A stretch of DNA of 64,000 nucleotides from an uncultured Duodenibacillus sp. (GTDB lineage Bacteria; Pseudomonadota; Gammaproteobacteria; Burkholderiales; Burkholderiaceae_F). The DNA is taken from the NCBI GenBank assembly GCA_944388865.1, contig CALXKM010000049.1, forward strand, positions 1-64,000, given 5' to 3'. The notes below the pieces were generated by a model. The model was given only the letters and a program-made list of their open reading frames with translations, was not told where the DNA came from and did no database searches. Of the stretch, positions 1 through 9,044 are shown piece by piece. Position 1 is the first letter of the stretch. The number at the start of each line of letters is the position of its first letter. A program made the translations under genes and the position numbers.

Positions 1-171
1 AGCTCAAACTGAAATTACCGATGCATTGATTTACCGACAAATGCCAATAGCGCGCAACTCTATCTAATCGATTGATATTAAAAAGAAAAGCAAGATAATT
101 GCGGCTTATTGGCTAGAAAGTCGGGAGTGCTGCCGGCGGCTTTTGCATTGCATGAGCCGCTCCAGAAGCAA

Positions 172-219
172 AAAGCCCGGCAAAAGAGGAGAACCTTTTT
201 TGCCGGGCTTGCTTTTTTT
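172..219 (-). terminator. Terminator downstream of leuS
   Basis: A 13-bp inverted repeat (AAGCCCGGCAAAA at 174-186 and its complement ending at 210) encloses a short loop. On the minus strand it lies 48 nt past the leuS stop and is followed by Ts. On the plus strand a run of seven Ts follows at 213-219, so it could work in both directions. A second GC-rich hairpin, GGGCCGC with GCGGCCC, lies at 221-243, closer to the stop. Confidence 0.8.
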
Positions 220-257
220 AGGGCCGCATTTTGTGAGCGGCCCCCTAAGAGGACGGT

Positions 258-2897
258 TTACTTCGCCACAACGTTGACGAGCTTGTTGGGAACAACGATG
301 ATCTTGCGCACCGTTGCATCGCCGACAAAGCGCATCACGTCGGGATGTGCGAGCACGGCCTTTTCAATGTCTTCGCGCGAGGCCGAAGCGTCAATCATGA
401 TCTGACCGCGCAGCTTGCCGTTGACCTGAATGACGTACTTCACTTCGTCGACCTCAAGAGCAGATTCGTTGATCTGCGGCCACTGAGCGTCGATGAGCTC
501 GGTGCCTTCTTCGGCGGCAAAGCCCAACTCATCCCAAAGGGCCGACGTGATGTGCGGCGCCACCGGATAGAGCGTGCGAATCAGAATCGAGACGGCGTGC
601 TTGCGTGCGGCGCTTGCAATATCGCCCGTTTCGGCAAAGCCGTCGATGCTGTTCATCATCTTCATGGCCGCAGAGACCACGGTGTTGTACTGCATGCGCT
701 CGAAGTCAGCCTCAGCCTGCTTGAGGGTAAGGTGGATGTCTCGCACGAAGGCTTTGACGGTCTTGGAAGCGTTGGCAAGGTCAAGTTCGCGTGCAGCAGC
801 CTTGATCTCAGATTGATGATTGAAGCTCCAGTTCCACAGGCGGCGCAGGAAGCGGTAAGAACCTTCTGCGCCCGAATTCGACCAGGCGGCAGACTGATCT
901 GGGGGACCGGCAAACATCACGAAGGTACGAGCCGTATCGGCGCCGAACTGCTTGATGATGTCGCGCGGTTCAACCACATTGTTCTTGGACTTGGACATCT
1001 TTTCAATGCCGCCCGAAACAACAGGTCCGCCGTCTTCCTTGGAAGTGACGCGGCACGGACGTCCTTTTTCGTCGTATTCGATGTCGATTTCAGAGGGGTA
1101 GTACCAGCGCTTGTGTCCATCGGGCAGCTCGCGATAGAAGCACTCTGCCGTGAGCATGCCCTGCGTAAAGAGCCGCGTGAAGGGTTCGTCGAACTTCACC
1201 AGCCCCAGGTCGCGCATGACCTTGGTCCAGAAACGAGCATAGAGCAGGTGCAGCACGGCGTGCTCAATGCCGCCGATGTATTGATCCATGGGCGACCAGT
1301 AGTCGTTGCGCTCATCGACCATGGCCTCGTCGGCATCGGGTGAGCAGTAGCGCATGTAGTACCACGAGCTGTCTACAAAGGTGTCCATTGTGTCGGTTTC
1401 GCGGCGGGCATCTGCACCGCACTTCGGGCACTTGCAGGCAAGGAATTCCTCGCACTTGTTGAGCGGATTGCCTGAGCCGTCAGGAATCAGATTCTCGGGC
1501 AGCAGCACCGGCAGGTCCTTTTCAGGAACCGGCACGGGACCGCAGTGCGGGCAGTTGATGATCGGAATCGGCGTGCCCCAGTAGCGCTGGCGCGAAATGC
1601 CCCAGTCGCGCAGTCTGAACATCGTCTGCTTGCGTCCGATGCCCATGGCTTCCAGATCGGCGGCAATGGCGTCGACCGCTTCGTGAAAATGCAGTCCATC
1701 GTACTTGCCGGAATTGACGCAGTAGGGGTTGAGCGTTTTGTCGCCGTACCACTCCTGCCAGGCGTCCGGCGAGAAGCTCTGCCCCTCAACCTGACAGACC
1801 TGAATGATGTCGATGCCGAACTTCTTGGCAAAAGCGAAGTCGCGTTCGTCGTGCGCCGGCACGCCCATGACGGCGCCTTCGCCGTAGCTCATGAGCACGT
1901 AGTTGCCGATCCAGACCTCGACCTTGCGGCCGTTTAAGGGGTGCGTGACGTAAAAGCCCGTGGCCACGCCTTTTTTCTCCATCGTGGCCATGTCGGCTTC
2001 GGACACCGAGCCCTTGGCGCATTCGTCGATGAAGGCTTGCAGATCGGGCCGCCCCTGAGCCAGACGTTTGGCAAGGGGATGTTCGGCGGCAATGGCCACG
2101 AACGTCACGCCCATGATCGTATCGGCGCGGGTCGTGTAGACGTTGAGAAGCTTTTGCTCGCCATCGATTTCATAGGCAAAGCCGAAGTTGACGCCCACGC
2201 TCTTGCCGATCCAGTGCTCCTGCATGCGGCGCACCTGCTCGGGCCAGCCCTGAAGCTTGTCAAGATCAGCCAAAAGCTCCTCGGCGTACTGCGTGATGCC
2301 GAGGTAGTAGCCGGGAATTTCGCGCTTTTCAACAAGAGCGCCCGAGCGCCAGCCGCGCCCGTCAATGACCTGTTCGTTGGCAAGCACCGTCTTGTCGACC
2401 GGATCCCAGTTGACGACCTGAGTCTTGCGGTAGGCAATGCCGCGCTCGAGCATTTTCAGGAACATCCACTGATTCCAGCGGTAGTACTCGGGCTTGCAGG
2501 TGGTCACCTCGCGCGACCAGTCAAAGGCAAGGCCGAGCGGGCGCATCTGCTCTTTCATGTCGGCGATGTTTTGATAGGTCCAGGCTGCGGGGGCGACCTT
2601 TTTGGAGATGGCGGCGTTTTCCGCGGGCAGCCCGAAGCTGTCCCAGCCCATGGGGGTCATCACGTTGAAGCCCTTCATGCGGCGATAACGGTACAACACG
2701 TCGTTGAGAGTGTAGTTTCTGACGTGGCCCATGTGCAGCTTGCCCGAGGGGTAGGGCAGCATGGAGCAGACGTAGAACTTGGGTTTTTCGCGGCCGTTTT
2801 TGTCAACCGCATGCTCGACGGCGCGGTACACGTCGGCTTTCTGCCATTGGTCCTGCACCTGAGCTTCGATTTCTTGTGGGCTGTAGGTTTCGCGCAT
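258..2897 (-). CDS. leuS: Leucyl-tRNA synthetase
   Basis: Class Ia aminoacyl-tRNA synthetase that charges tRNA-Leu in the cytoplasm. The protein is about 879 residues. It has the HMGH signature at residues 55-58, a CP1 editing insertion in roughly residues 225-415 with the TTRADT motif, KMSKS at 633-637, and a C-terminal anticodon-binding and tRNA-contacting region. An in-frame ATG lies 36 nt further upstream at 2933. I chose 2897 because the protein then begins [11 protein letters not shown], which lines up with the E. coli start MQEQYRPEEIE, and because AAAAGG lies about 8 nt ahead of it. The gene is transcribed alone, divergent from uvrD, and ends at a strong terminator. Confidence 0.95.
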   Translation of the reverse strand: MRETYSPQEIEAQVQDQWQKADVYRAVEHAVDKNGREKPKFYVCSMLPYPSGKLHMGHVRNYTLNDVLYRYRRMKGFNVMTPMGWDSFGLPAENAAISKKVAPAAWTYQNIADMKEQMRPLGLAFDWSREVTTCKPEYYRWNQWMFLKMLERGIAYRKTQVVNWDPVDKTVLANEQVIDGRGWRSGALVEKREIPGYYLGITQYAEELLADLDKLQGWPEQVRRMQEHWIGKSVGVNFGFAYEIDGEQKLLNVYTTRADTIMGVTFVAIAAEHPLAKRLAQGRPDLQAFIDECAKGSVSEADMATMEKKGVATGFYVTHPLNGRKVEVWIGNYVLMSYGEGAVMGVPAHDERDFAFAKKFGIDIIQVCQVEGQSFSPDAWQEWYGDKTLNPYCVNSGKYDGLHFHEAVDAIAADLEAMGIGRKQTMFRLRDWGISRQRYWGTPIPIINCPHCGPVPVPEKDLPVLLPENLIPDGSGNPLNKCEEFLACKCPKCGADARRETDTMDTFVDSSWYYMRYCSPDADEAMVDERNDYWSPMDQYIGGIEHAVLHLLYARFWTKVMRDLGLVKFDEPFTRLFTQGMLTAECFYRELPDGHKRWYYPSEIDIEYDEKGRPCRVTSKEDGGPVVSGGIEKMSKSKNNVVEPRDIIKQFGADTARTFVMFAGPPDQSAAWSNSGAEGSYRFLRRLWNWSFNHQSEIKAAARELDLANASKTVKAFVRDIHLTLKQAEADFERMQYNTVVSAAMKMMNSIDGFAETGDIASAARKHAVSILIRTLYPVAPHITSALWDELGFAAEEGTELIDAQWPQINESALEVDEVKYVIQVNGKLRGQIMIDASASREDIEKAVLAHPDVMRFVGDATVRKIIVVPNKLVNVVAK

Positions 2898-3149
2898 GTG
2901 GCGCCTTTTCTTATAGAGTTGATGTAAGTCCATAGAGCCGTCATTGCCGGCCCGAACCCTTAAGTATAAGACTTTTGTTCAGGATCTATTGCGCCGTTTT
3001 GATGCAGCGACCGTTGTTTCGCGTGAATGCGCCGCGGCCAAAAGCACTTTGTCTGCGCTAGCTTTGGGCTAGAATCGAGGCTCATTTTTTTTGGGGCTTT
3101 GGACCGGCTTGATTGACGTTGGTCCATTTCGAAAAAGAAAAAAAATTGT
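2898..3149. promoter_or_regulatory. Divergent leuS / uvrD promoter region
   Basis: This spacer must hold both promoters. For leuS (minus strand) a -10 box TATACT is at 2963-2968, which would give a leader of about 60 nt; no convincing -35 is seen. For uvrD (plus strand) a -10 box TAGAAT is at 3070-3075, with a weak TTGTCT -35 at 3049-3054 (15-nt spacer). The assignments rest on motif inspection only. Confidence 0.4.
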
Positions 3150-5606
3150 ATGAATCCGGAATATCTCAATACGCTCAATCCCATGCAAAGGCAGGCCGTG
3201 GAGCTCGGCAGCGTCAATTCGCTCATTTTGGCCGGCGCAGGCTCGGGCAAAACCAAGGTTTTGACCACGCGCATTGCCTGGCTTTTGACGCAGCAGCTTG
3301 CCTGGCCCTCGCAGATTCTTGCCGTTACGTTTACCAATAAGGCCGCCCGCGAGATGCGCACGCGCCTTGAGTCGATGGTGAACTTTGACATCAAGAGCAT
3401 GTGGATCGGCACCTTTCACGGCATTTGCCACCGGATTCTGCGCCTGCATGCGCAGGAGGCCAATCTTCCCAAAACTTTTCAAATCATCGACTCGTCCGAT
3501 CAGCTCTCGCTCATTCGGCGCATCATGAAGGATGCGGGCATCGACATCGAGCTCTACAGCCCCAAGTCGGTTCAGGCATCGATCAACCGCTTCAAGGAAG
3601 CAGGCTTAAGAGCGTCCGACGTCATGAGCGAAGAAAGCGAGATGAACTATGGCCTGTACCGAGCCTACGAGGGTCGCTGCCAGCGCGAGGGGCTCGTGGA
3701 TTTTGCCGAGCTTTTGCTGCGCTGCGTGGAGCTGCTAGAGCACAATGAGCTCTTAAGAGAGCACTATGCCGAGCGTTTTCGCTACATTCTGGTCGACGAG
3801 TTTCAAGACACCAATGTGCTGCAGTATCGCTGGATCAAGGCGCTCTCGAGGCCCGGCGTGGACAAAAACTGCGTCTTCTGCGTGGGCGACGACGATCAGT
3901 CGATTTACGCCTTTCGCGGAGCCTGCGTGGGAAACATGGCCGAATTCGTGCGCGACTATGGTGTGGGCAGCATCATCAAGCTCGAGCAGAACTATCGTTC
4001 AACCTCGCATATTCTCGATGCGGCCAACGCGGTCATTGCAAACAATGACGAGCGCATGGGCAAAAATCTCTGGACAGACTCCGGCTCGGGCGAGCTCATT
4101 GATCTTTACAACGCGCAGTCCGATCGCGAAGAAGCCCGCAGCGTCACACAGGACATTTTGACGCTCACGCGCTCGGCTTTAAGTTCGGCTTTGAAGTACC
4201 GCGACATTGCCGTGCTCTATCGCAACAACAGCCAGTCGCGCCTCATTGAGCAGTATCTGATTGCCAATTCGATTCCGTACCGCATCTACGGCGGTCTGCG
4301 GTTCTTTGACCGTGCCGAAGTCAAGGACGTCACCGCTTATCTGCGCGTGATGAGCAATCCCGACGACACGAGCGTGATGCGCGTCATCAACCATCCGCCG
4401 CGCGGAATCGGCGCCACTTCTTTGGAGCGTGCCGTTGAATCGGCCCGCTCCAGCGGCCGCACGCTCTGGGAGACGATCTCGGAGTGCGGCGAAGACAAGG
4501 CGCTGTCGCGCACGCAGAATTTCACGGCGCTCATTGCCCGCATGCGGGAAGCTTGTGAAGAACTGCCGCTGACCGATGTGGTCAAGACCGTCATCGAGAT
4601 GTCCGGTCTGCAGGCCTACTATGAGGCGCAAAAAGACAAGGATATTCGACTTGAAAACCTAAGCGAAATCGTCAACGCCGCTTCGGGCTACTACGAGGAC
4701 AACGATATTGATGACGATGCCCCGGCTTTCGACGTGCTCGAAGGCGGCGCCATGACGCCGCTTGAGGGATTTTTGTCGCAGGCCGTGCTTGAAGCCGACG
4801 ATAAAAATGAGGGCGCCGAGCAGCCCGATGCTGTGCAGCTTATGACCGTGCACGCCTCCAAAGGGCTTGAGTTTCACCATGTGTATCTGATTGGCGTCGA
4901 AGAGGGAATATTTCCGCATTCGGCGCGGCCCGACGAAGATGAGGCCAAGGCGCTAAGCGAAGAGCGGCGGCTCATGTACGTGGCGATGACGCGTGCGCGG
5001 CGCAAGCTGCGCATCAGCTGGTGCGCGCAAAGACAGATGTACGGCGATTTGCGCTTTAACGAAAAGTCGCGCTTCATCGACGAAATTCCTGCTGAGCATA
5101 TCCGCGAGCTCAATCCTGCTGTGCGCGGCGATTCGGCCCGCGAAGACGGCAGGCGGCGCAATTATGCGGCCAATTTCGGCTATGGCCGGGATTGGTCAGG
5201 ATCTTCTGGTCGTTCGACAAGAAGCTCTTCGGGTTGGTCTTCGTCGGGACGCGCATCATCGGGCAGCGGCGGCTACCGCAGACCTCCTGCGGGCGCCTCA
5301 GCCACAAGCCTGTCTTCGAGTGCATGGAAGCAAGCCGGCGTGCGCAAGGCAAGCGAATACCTCAATGAGGCGCGTCAGACGCCAAGCGGTTTGGGTAGCA
5401 TCAAAAAGGCCAAGGCGGTTTCGGTTTTAGGCTACACGGTCGGCGATGTCGTTGAGCATGAGCGCTTTGGGCGCGGGCGCATCGAAAAGATCACATACCC
5501 TGAAAAGCTCGATCAAACCCGCATTATGATTCGTTTTTCTGGAGAAGAAAAAAGCAGAGAGATGCTGCTTGCCTTCGTGGCCGACAAGATGAAAAAGGTG
5601 CAGTAG
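3150..5606 (+). CDS. uvrD: UvrD/PcrA-type superfamily 1 DNA helicase
   Basis: ATP-dependent 3'-5' DNA helicase that acts in nucleotide-excision and mismatch repair. Residues 28-35 form the Walker A motif AGAGSGKT, preceded by the Q-motif Gln at 13. VDEFQDTN is the DExx box. QNYRS, TVHASKGLEF and YVAMTRAR are helicase motifs IV, V and VI. The C-terminus (VGDVVEHERFGRGRI) resembles the RNA-polymerase-binding Tudor-like tail of UvrD/PcrA. The protein is 818 residues, roughly 100 longer than E. coli UvrD, partly because of a Ser/Gly/Arg-rich linker near residues 678-726. No strong ribosome-binding site precedes the ATG. The C-terminal tail favours UvrD over Rep. Confidence 0.9.
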   Translation: MNPEYLNTLNPMQRQAVELGSVNSLILAGAGSGKTKVLTTRIAWLLTQQLAWPSQILAVTFTNKAAREMRTRLESMVNFDIKSMWIGTFHGICHRILRLHAQEANLPKTFQIIDSSDQLSLIRRIMKDAGIDIELYSPKSVQASINRFKEAGLRASDVMSEESEMNYGLYRAYEGRCQREGLVDFAELLLRCVELLEHNELLREHYAERFRYILVDEFQDTNVLQYRWIKALSRPGVDKNCVFCVGDDDQSIYAFRGACVGNMAEFVRDYGVGSIIKLEQNYRSTSHILDAANAVIANNDERMGKNLWTDSGSGELIDLYNAQSDREEARSVTQDILTLTRSALSSALKYRDIAVLYRNNSQSRLIEQYLIANSIPYRIYGGLRFFDRAEVKDVTAYLRVMSNPDDTSVMRVINHPPRGIGATSLERAVESARSSGRTLWETISECGEDKALSRTQNFTALIARMREACEELPLTDVVKTVIEMSGLQAYYEAQKDKDIRLENLSEIVNAASGYYEDNDIDDDAPAFDVLEGGAMTPLEGFLSQAVLEADDKNEGAEQPDAVQLMTVHASKGLEFHHVYLIGVEEGIFPHSARPDEDEAKALSEERRLMYVAMTRARRKLRISWCAQRQMYGDLRFNEKSRFIDEIPAEHIRELNPAVRGDSAREDGRRRNYAANFGYGRDWSGSSGRSTRSSSGWSSSGRASSGSGGYRRPPAGASATSLSSSAWKQAGVRKASEYLNEARQTPSGLGSIKKAKAVSVLGYTVGDVVEHERFGRGRIEKITYPEKLDQTRIMIRFSGEEKSREMLLAFVADKMKKVQ

Positions 5607-5632
5607 CCCAGGAAATTGCGAATTTTGCGACG

Positions 5633-5668
5633 TTGTGCGCCGAGCCGGTCATTTGGCACGGCGCACAA
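5633..5668. terminator. Hairpin between convergent uvrD and MFS gene
   Basis: A perfect 10-bp inverted repeat (TTGTGCGCCG at 5633-5642 and CGGCGCACAA at 5659-5668) sits in the 87-nt gap between two genes that end facing each other. The T-tract is weak on both sides (AAAATT on the right), so this is a probable but unproven bidirectional terminator. Confidence 0.55.
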
Positions 5669-5693
5669 AATTCCGGCTTGTCTCACAGGCAGG

Positions 5694-6908
5694 TTAGCGA
5701 GCTTTTCGCAGAAAAAACAGTACGCCCGCACAGCAAGCAATTACCCAACAATAAAAGCCTGCTGCAATCATTGTTTGCGTTACTTCGCCCGGAATGCAGG
5801 CAATTACGAGATTTGGCGTGACCGAACCGACATAAGCCGACAAATACAAAGCAGAAATGACGCCCGCACGTTCTGCGATGTTGGTGTCCGAAAGCAGAAA
5901 TCTCAGACCGCTTGAGCAGGCTGCGCCGTTTCCAGCTCCCATCAAGGCGATGCTCGCAAGCAGCACCCATGCCGACGGATGCACGAGCGTGCCGAAGACG
6001 ACGAGAGCCATGCCGGTAAACAAAAGAATCGAACGCGTAAGCGTTTTGCGCGGTTCAAAGCGTCCTGCCAATACGCCTGCCGAGGCATTCGGTCCGATCA
6101 GAACCAGATACAAAATGGCCGCAAGCATGGCGTTTGTGAAGCCGAAGACGACCGCGCTCAGATAGGCTGAAAATCCCTGCAGAAAACTGCCCACGCCCCA
6201 AGTGCCGATAAAAGCGATGGAGCTTGCAAAAAATCGAAAACGCAGACGTTGCGGGACGGCGATTTTTGGAATGAAGACGCTGCCTAGAGATTCGCTTGCA
6301 AAGCGCATCGTTTCAGTGGAGATGAAGACCAGAACTGCGCAAAGCGCAAGCATGACGACGGCACAGTCAAAAAGCGCCGAAGAAGTCATCAAGCCTGATT
6401 CGAGCACAGCTCCCGAAATGAGCGTTCCGAGCGACAAGCCGATGTTGGGACCGGCTGCCGTCAGCGCCGTTCCAAGCCACTGGCGATTCTGAGGAGCGGA
6501 ATCTACAACCCAGGACATTGCCGCGCTTGAGGCAAAGCCGCAGGAAAAGCCCTGCAGAAATCGCCCGATGTAGATGGCCTGAGCGCCTTGCGCCTCGGCA
6601 TAGATGAGGCTTGAGGCTATGCCGAGGAACAAAGAGGCGAGCACGATGGGTTTGCGGCCGAAGAAGTTCGACAAGCGCGCAAAGAAAAAAAGCGTGAGCA
6701 CGCAGCCCGCAAAATAGCTCACCACCGTCATGGCTGTTTCGGATTCCGATAACCCAAGATCAGTGCGCCAGACGGCCATCATCGGAATGGCAATGGCAGC
6801 AGCTGCAAAAGCGGCGATCAGGCTGCCTGTAGCGGCCGCAAATGTGAGGCCGCGCCGAGCAATGCTGTCCTTATCTTTGGCAAGAGATTTATGGAAAATG
6901 GTGGCCAT
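5694..6908 (-). CDS. Major facilitator superfamily transporter
   Basis: A 404-residue inner-membrane protein with about twelve hydrophobic segments in two halves, so a secondary transporter of the MFS class. The loop between helices 2 and 3 carries a degenerate MFS motif A (ARLSNFFGRKPI). I cannot name the substrate; the fold resembles drug or sugar exporters. An upstream in-frame TTG at 6962 exists, but the ATG at 6908 begins a normal short cytoplasmic N-terminus (MATIFHKSLAKD). Neither start has a clear ribosome-binding site. The gene stands alone, convergent with uvrD and downstream of the efp terminator. Confidence 0.8.
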   Translation of the reverse strand: MATIFHKSLAKDKDSIARRGLTFAAATGSLIAAFAAAAIAIPMMAVWRTDLGLSESETAMTVVSYFAGCVLTLFFFARLSNFFGRKPIVLASLFLGIASSLIYAEAQGAQAIYIGRFLQGFSCGFASSAAMSWVVDSAPQNRQWLGTALTAAGPNIGLSLGTLISGAVLESGLMTSSALFDCAVVMLALCAVLVFISTETMRFASESLGSVFIPKIAVPQRLRFRFFASSIAFIGTWGVGSFLQGFSAYLSAVVFGFTNAMLAAILYLVLIGPNASAGVLAGRFEPRKTLTRSILLFTGMALVVFGTLVHPSAWVLLASIALMGAGNGAACSSGLRFLLSDTNIAERAGVISALYLSAYVGSVTPNLVIACIPGEVTQTMIAAGFYCWVIACCAGVLFFLRKAR

Positions 6909-7071
6909 GTTTGTGTTGTTGTATTTGGTTTTATTTTTTGCGCCGGCGTCAGTCGGCGTCAATGCGCCGAGATTGCTCGCAGAGCCCAGAAAAAACTACA
7001 TGCCGTGGGATGTTGTGGATTTTTTTGTATCACTCAAAAGCATTGGGAAGCCAAGCCATTTGCATGCGGGC

Positions 7072-7123
7072 AAAAAAACGAGGATGCCTCCAAGATCGCC
7101 TTGCTGCGACTTGGAGGCATCCT
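7072..7123 (-). terminator. Terminator of earP-efp
   Basis: A perfect 14-bp inverted repeat (AGGATGCCTCCAAG at 7081-7094 with its complement at 7110-7123) lies 27 nt beyond the efp stop. Read on the minus strand, the stem is followed by CG and seven Ts (7078-7072). This is a textbook intrinsic terminator. Confidence 0.92.
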
Positions 7124-7149
7124 CTTGAGCACCCTCAATAGAGAGCCGA

Positions 7150-7707
7150 TTACTTGATGCGGCTGCGGTATTCGTTGGTGCGGGTGTCGATTTCGATCTT
7201 GTCGCCCGTGTTCACGAAGGCCGGAACGTCAAGCGTAAAGCCGGTGGCCAGACGAGCGGGCTTCATCACCTTGCCCGAGGTGTCGCCCTTGACGGCGGGC
7301 TCGGTGTAGACGACTTCGCGAACGAGCATCGTCGGCAGTTCAATGCCGATCACGCGGCCTTCGTAGAAGACGGCTTCGGCGGTGAGGTCTTCCTGAAGAT
7401 ACTTCTTGGCTTCTTCCATCGTGTCTTCATCGACTTCGTACTGGTTGTACTCTTCGTCCATCCAAACATAGTGCGGATCGGCGAAGTAGGAGTAGGTCAC
7501 TTCCTTGCGCTCGAGAATGATGTCTTCGAACTTGTCGTCAGCACGGTAGACGGTTTCGGTCACGGCGCCGTTGAGCAGGTTCTTCATCTTCATCTTGACG
7601 GTGGAAGCGCCGCGGCCGCCCTTGGAGTATTCGGCCTTGAGAACAACCATCGGATCCTTGCCGACCATGAACACATTGCCGGCACGCAGTTCTTGCGCGG
7701 TTTTCAT
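7150..7707 (-). CDS. efp: Elongation factor P, arginine-32 type
   Basis: EF-P binds between the P and E sites and relieves ribosomes stalled on polyproline. The 185-residue length is normal and the three beta-barrel domains are present. The modified-loop tip reads YSKGGRGAS, placing Arg at residue 32, where E. coli EF-P has a beta-lysylated Lys. Arg32 is the residue rhamnosylated by EarP in Neisseria, Pseudomonas and many betaproteobacteria, and earP is the gene directly upstream. AAAGGAT lies about 8 nt before the ATG. The two genes probably form a small operon ending at the 7081-7123 terminator. Confidence 0.96.
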   Translation of the reverse strand: MKTAQELRAGNVFMVGKDPMVVLKAEYSKGGRGASTVKMKMKNLLNGAVTETVYRADDKFEDIILERKEVTYSYFADPHYVWMDEEYNQYEVDEDTMEEAKKYLQEDLTAEAVFYEGRVIGIELPTMLVREVVYTEPAVKGDTSGKVMKPARLATGFTLDVPAFVNTGDKIEIDTRTNEYRSRIK

Positions 7708-7796
7708 CGCTGTTTATCCTTTAAACGTAAAAGTCAATCGATTTGGATGACGCGGCCGCGCGCATGTGCTCGTCCGGTCAGTCGAAAAAAATTAGC

Positions 7797-8909
7797 TCAA
7801 CATTCTAGCTGTTTCTCAAGTGTTTGTGCAATTCTCTCGGTAAGGCTCGAGTGTGAAAAAAGCGTTTTGCGCCAAAGCTTTGCGCCGTTTTGCATTTGCG
7901 CGAAATGATCCCGCCACGCGCTCCAATCCGTTGTCGAAGATGTGCTCAGATTGAGCTTGTTTTCCAGGTTGAGCCAGGCCTGTGCGGCATTCGGAGCGAG
8001 TGTTTTTGCGTAAAGCTTGGCAAAGGCCGCAAGCTTGTCGAGCTGAATGTCGTCTTTTTGCGGATAAAGCGTCCAGATCAGGGGGACGCCCGCGAGCTGC
8101 GCGCGCATCGTGCTGTCTTCGCCGCGCACAAGCGCTGCATCAACGCTCAGAAGAATTTCATCGAAATGCTCCTGCGGCACCATCGGAGCGCGCACGAAGC
8201 GAATGTGAGGCGCCTTGAGTCTATTGAGTTCATCGGCGAGCATGTCGCTTGCCTTTCCGGGGGCCGCCAGGATCTGCAGCGGTCTGGGGTCGGCGGCGAT
8301 GTCGCGGGCAAAGGCAGCCACCGGCATCTGCGGATAGGTGAAGAAATAAAGCGTCATGGGGTGGTCGCACTCGCAGCCAAGCTCGGAGAGCACGCGCCTG
8401 CGGCCGCAGCCAGCGGCAAAGGCTTCAAACTTCTCATTGAGTCCGGCCTCATAGATCACGCCGCAGGTTTTTTCGGTAAAGCCGGGAAAGAGAAACGTTT
8501 TATGGTAGCCGTAGCGCGGGTGGGGACTTGCCAGGCCGTTGGAAGTCTCAGCGTAGGCCTCCGCCGTGAGGTAGTCGAGCGCGGCCACGGCCACGCGCCG
8601 CGTCTGCAGGGCTCGGGCGATTGCCTCTTCATACTGCGCGGGCAGAAAACACGAAAAAAGCTCAATGACGATGTCGGCGGCTTCGCTTTCAAAGTCATCG
8701 TCCCAGCGCGCGATGTCGATGCCTTTGACATTTTGGTGAGAGGCCGTTGCATCGACTTGCGGCACCATGGCCGCGAGCGTGGCTGCATCGTCTATGATTA
8801 GGCGCACGCGCCAGTGCTTTTCGGTCGCAAGACTCCTGGCAAGTCTCCAGGCAATGCCTGCGTCGCCGAAATTGTCGATGACGCGGCAGAACATATCGCA
8901 GTTGTACAT
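7797..8909 (-). CDS. earP: EF-P arginine rhamnosyltransferase EarP (DUF2331)
   Basis: A 370-residue inverting glycosyltransferase of GT-B fold that transfers rhamnose from dTDP-L-rhamnose to Arg32 of EF-P. The N-terminus FCRVIDNFGDAGIAWRLAR is the family hallmark; its Asp in NFGD is the proposed catalytic base. Later segments (GEDSTMRAQLAGVPLIWTLYPQ) match the nucleotide-sugar-binding half. It lies 89 nt upstream of efp on the same strand, and that EF-P has Arg at position 32, which strongly supports the call. The reaction is known from the family, not shown here. The TDP-rhamnose synthesis genes are not in this window. Confidence 0.93.
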   Translation of the reverse strand: MYNCDMFCRVIDNFGDAGIAWRLARSLATEKHWRVRLIIDDAATLAAMVPQVDATASHQNVKGIDIARWDDDFESEAADIVIELFSCFLPAQYEEAIARALQTRRVAVAALDYLTAEAYAETSNGLASPHPRYGYHKTFLFPGFTEKTCGVIYEAGLNEKFEAFAAGCGRRRVLSELGCECDHPMTLYFFTYPQMPVAAFARDIAADPRPLQILAAPGKASDMLADELNRLKAPHIRFVRAPMVPQEHFDEILLSVDAALVRGEDSTMRAQLAGVPLIWTLYPQKDDIQLDKLAAFAKLYAKTLAPNAAQAWLNLENKLNLSTSSTTDWSAWRDHFAQMQNGAKLWRKTLFSHSSLTERIAQTLEKQLEC

Positions 8910-9044
8910 ATGGTTTTTCGAGATGAGGCCTGCAAAGCAAAATTAGCGAGCCGGCAGACGCCTGCCCGCTATCTGGGCCGAGACTTTGTGTGTTTTGCTC
9001 TTTGAAGCCTCGGACCTGCTGCTTGGGCAGTTCATAAAATTCTT

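Noticed and set aside
2..67. Open frame running in from the left edge to TAA at 65-67
   Set aside because: Only 21 codons are visible, with no recognisable family feature; it may be the tail of an upstream gene but cannot be supported.
345..2927. Long plus-strand open frames opposite leuS
   Set aside because: Antisense shadows of leuS with no promoter, ribosome-binding site or protein family.
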